Positions 62,957 through 64,000 of a stretch of 64,000 nucleotides of DNA are shown in pieces. The notes under the pieces are model-generated. The model was given only the letters and a program-made list of their open reading frames with translations, was not told the origin of the DNA and did not search any database. Within the stretch, counting starts at the first letter, position 1; every line of letters begins with the position of its first letter. The translations under genes and the position numbers were made by a program. This stretch comes from JAGLSB01 sp023135955 (GTDB lineage: Bacteria > Bacteroidota > Bacteroidia > Bacteroidales > GCA-2748055), in contig DAOVIO010000003.1 of the NCBI GenBank assembly GCA_030673645.1, forward strand, positions 16,072 through 80,071, in the 5' to 3' direction.

Positions 62957-63118
62957 ATGATAGAAAATCTCAACTTAATTAGTGGTACTAAAAGTTGGGA
63001 GAGTTTAATATTCACATCATTAGTGAATATTCTACCAATTTAATAGTCGAAGATAAATTCTTGTTTTCATTTGACAAGAGATTTAACCTTCTTTCTATCT
63101 TCAAATAACTTTTTAAGG

Positions 63119-63154
63119 GAGGAGCTATTTACTTTGTATTTAGCTCCTTTTTTT
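63119..63154 (+). terminator. Plus-strand intrinsic terminator in the gene-free region
   Basis: AGGAGCTA (63120-63127) pairs with TAGCTCCT (63141-63148) over a 13-base loop and is followed by seven T. No plus-strand gene ends nearby (the last stops at 62283), so it probably closes a non-coding transcript. Confidence 0.8.
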
Positions 63155-63400
63155 ATGGTATAAATGTAAGCTAATATATATATATATCCCAATAATTTCA
63201 ATTAACAGAATTCTCATATCATATTCATAACATCCTCATAATATCCTCATAAACAATTTATAAAGTACTGTTGATAAATAATTCTGTTATAACCTATATT
63301 GAGGAACAGAAGATTCTGGTATACCATCGTATTACATAATTGGGATTGTTTTTCAAGTAATCATTTACTAAATTAGAGACTTACAAACCATCAAAACATT

Positions 63401-63817
63401 ATGAAATCATACAGAAAAGAACTTTGGTTCGATATCTCAAAAAGAAGAGAACTAATCAATATTACTCCAGACGTTAATAATTGTCTGCAAGAAAGCGGTA
63501 TTCAAGACGGCTTAATACTCATAAACGCGATGCATATAACGGCATCCGTTTTTATAAATGATGATGAAAGTGGCTTACATCACGATTTTGAAGTATGGCT
63601 TGAAAAACTGGCTCCTGAAAAGCCCTATTCCCAATACAAGCACAATGGTTTTGAAGATAATGCCGATGGACACCTTAAAAGAACCATTATGGGACGTGAA
63701 GTTGTAGTTGCAATAACTAATGGTCAACTTGATTTTGGACCATGGGAACAAATTTTCTATGGTGAATTTGATGGAAAAAGAAGAAAAAGAGTTCTAGTCA
63801 AAATCATTGGTGAATAA
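63401..63817 (+). CDS. yjbQ: YjbQ-family protein (UPF0047)
   Basis: 138 residues, full length. Signature motifs NAMHITASVFINDDESGLHHDFEVWL (about 43-68, metal-binding His), HNGFEDNADGHLKRTIMG near 87-104 and NGQLDFGPWEQIFYGEFDG near 113-131. YjbQ proteins show weak thiamine-phosphate synthase activity in vitro, but the biological role is open. No TPP riboswitch is seen upstream. A truncated second copy follows 46 bases downstream. Confidence 0.93.
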   Translation: MKSYRKELWFDISKRRELINITPDVNNCLQESGIQDGLILINAMHITASVFINDDESGLHHDFEVWLEKLAPEKPYSQYKHNGFEDNADGHLKRTIMGREVVVAITNGQLDFGPWEQIFYGEFDGKRRKRVLVKIIGE

Positions 63818-63863
63818 CCATATTTAGATCCTTCCTGTAATTGAGTAACTAGTTTCGCTTTGT

Positions 63864-64000
63864 AAACGCCATGCACATAACAGCATCAGTTTTTATTAAC
63901 GATGACGAACAGGGCTTACATCACGATTTTGAGGTGTGGCTTGAAAAACTAGCTCCTGAAAAGCCATACTCCCAATACAAACACAATGGTTTTGAGGATA
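63864..64000 (+). pseudogene. yjbQ: Truncated second copy of yjbQ (continues beyond window)
   Basis: From 63864 the sequence matches yjbQ starting at 63523 (offset 341) in the same frame, up to the window edge. The first 41 codons are missing and an in-frame TAG at 63850 closes the frame upstream; translation could restart at the ATG at 63871 (MHITASVFINDDEQGLHHDF). Over 43 codons from that ATG only one amino acid differs (Ser to Gln) while 13 other codons carry silent changes. It is either a relic from recombination between diverged yjbQ alleles or a duplicated gene that lost its 5' end. The 3' end is outside the window. Confidence 0.8.

Larger units (their letters stand above)
62925..63154 (+). 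ncRNA. Candidate structured non-coding RNA
   Basis: Successive stems on the plus strand: AGAGGAG/CTCCTCT (62931-62956); TCTCAACTT with AAGTTGGGA (62968-63000, one G-U); AATATTCAC/GTGAATATT (63007-63031); a two-part arm GAAGATA ... TCTTGT/ACAAGA ... TATCTTC (about 63049-63102); and the terminal AGGAGCTA/TAGCTCCT hairpin with T-run. No coding potential is evident. The first and last stems share the AGGAGC/GCTCCT sequence and could pair alternatively. I do not recognise a known RNA family. No promoter was identified, so this remains a candidate. Confidence 0.4.
62284..63400. other. 1.1-kb gene-free region before yjbQ
   Basis: No convincing gene on either strand. It contains a perfect 12-bp hairpin at 62591-62624, a 26-codon frame at 62729-62809 that may be a remnant, a small ATAACTT/AAGTTAT hairpin at 62901-62918, the structured island with two terminators at 62925-63154, an AT dinucleotide run near 63172-63187, and repeated ATCCTCATAA near 63231-63252. 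Confidence 0.6.

Noticed and set aside
62284..63400. TPP riboswitch upstream of yjbQ
   Set aside because: Looked for because YjbQ is linked to thiamine phosphate; the conserved CTGAGA and ACCTGA segments are absent.
1..64000. CRISPR arrays, tRNA or rRNA genes
   Set aside because: Scanned by eye for regularly spaced repeats, T-loop GTTCRA patterns and rRNA signatures; none found. A tRNAscan or Infernal run would settle it.

Overview
The window looks like chromosomal DNA of a low-GC member of the Bacteroidota, most likely Bacteroidales/Marinilabiliales-type. The basis is the gene content (a type IX secretion/gliding-type C-terminal domain, a BT_3928-like DoxX protein, a SiaB/SiaC pair, a DUF6702 protein, a type III-K phosphoglycerate dehydrogenase, six-domain ribosomal protein S1), the near absence of Shine-Dalgarno sequences, and recurrent TAnnTTTG-type -7 promoter elements. 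No tRNA, rRNA, CRISPR array, prophage or intact insertion sequence was seen.

Layout. 1-9.5 kb: a partial gene with its terminator, a CNNM/CBS membrane protein, rsmE, a YfcE-like phosphoesterase, a very large secreted protein of unknown function, tpiA, and the folP-cdaA pair. 10.4-14.8 kb: tmk, a DoxX-like protein with a duplicated periplasmic module, an isolated OppB-type permease, plsY. 14.8-20.4 kb: the phosphoenolpyruvate node (pckA, ppdK) and a XerD-type recombinase. 20.5-26.3 kb: a HupE/UreJ-like protein divergent from an envelope operon (DUF6702, a secreted protein with gliding-type C-terminus, TPR protein, repeat protein). 26.3-33.4 kb: DHOD-like, YggS, then serC-serA-DUF1015, comB and gcvT. 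33.5-36.8 kb: an OmpA/TPR/PD40 outer-membrane protein and a TPR protein. 37.3-45.3 kb: signalling and envelope genes (Hpt, STAS, an OB-fold-like lipoprotein, PepSY protein, a TerB-like/ABC-2 fusion, siaC-siaB, an RNA methyltransferase). 45.5-53.6 kb: an NAD-precursor pair (pnuC plus NadR-type kinase), ctpA, guaA, rnz, STAS, rpsA. 53.9-60.5 kb: a nucleotide-sugar cluster (ugd, UDP-glucuronate decarboxylase, rfbA, rfbC, rfbD, phosphohexomutase). 60.5-64 kb: a gene-poor, repeat-rich stretch with three small unrecognised genes, a strongly structured intergenic island, and yjbQ followed by a truncated second copy.

Most of the window is core metabolism. The accessory parts worth attention are: the 60.5-64 kb end (inverted repeat array, unknown three-gene cassette, candidate structured RNA, tandem yjbQ fragment whose differences are almost all silent); the regulatory modules at 37.3-43.9 kb (Hpt-STAS and SiaB-SiaC, with a further STAS at 51 kb); the TerB-like/ABC fusion; the DoxX protein with a doubled module; and an octamer tandem repeat directly before the DUF6702 envelope operon. 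I cannot demonstrate a wholly new system from sequence alone; the best candidates are given as separate findings.
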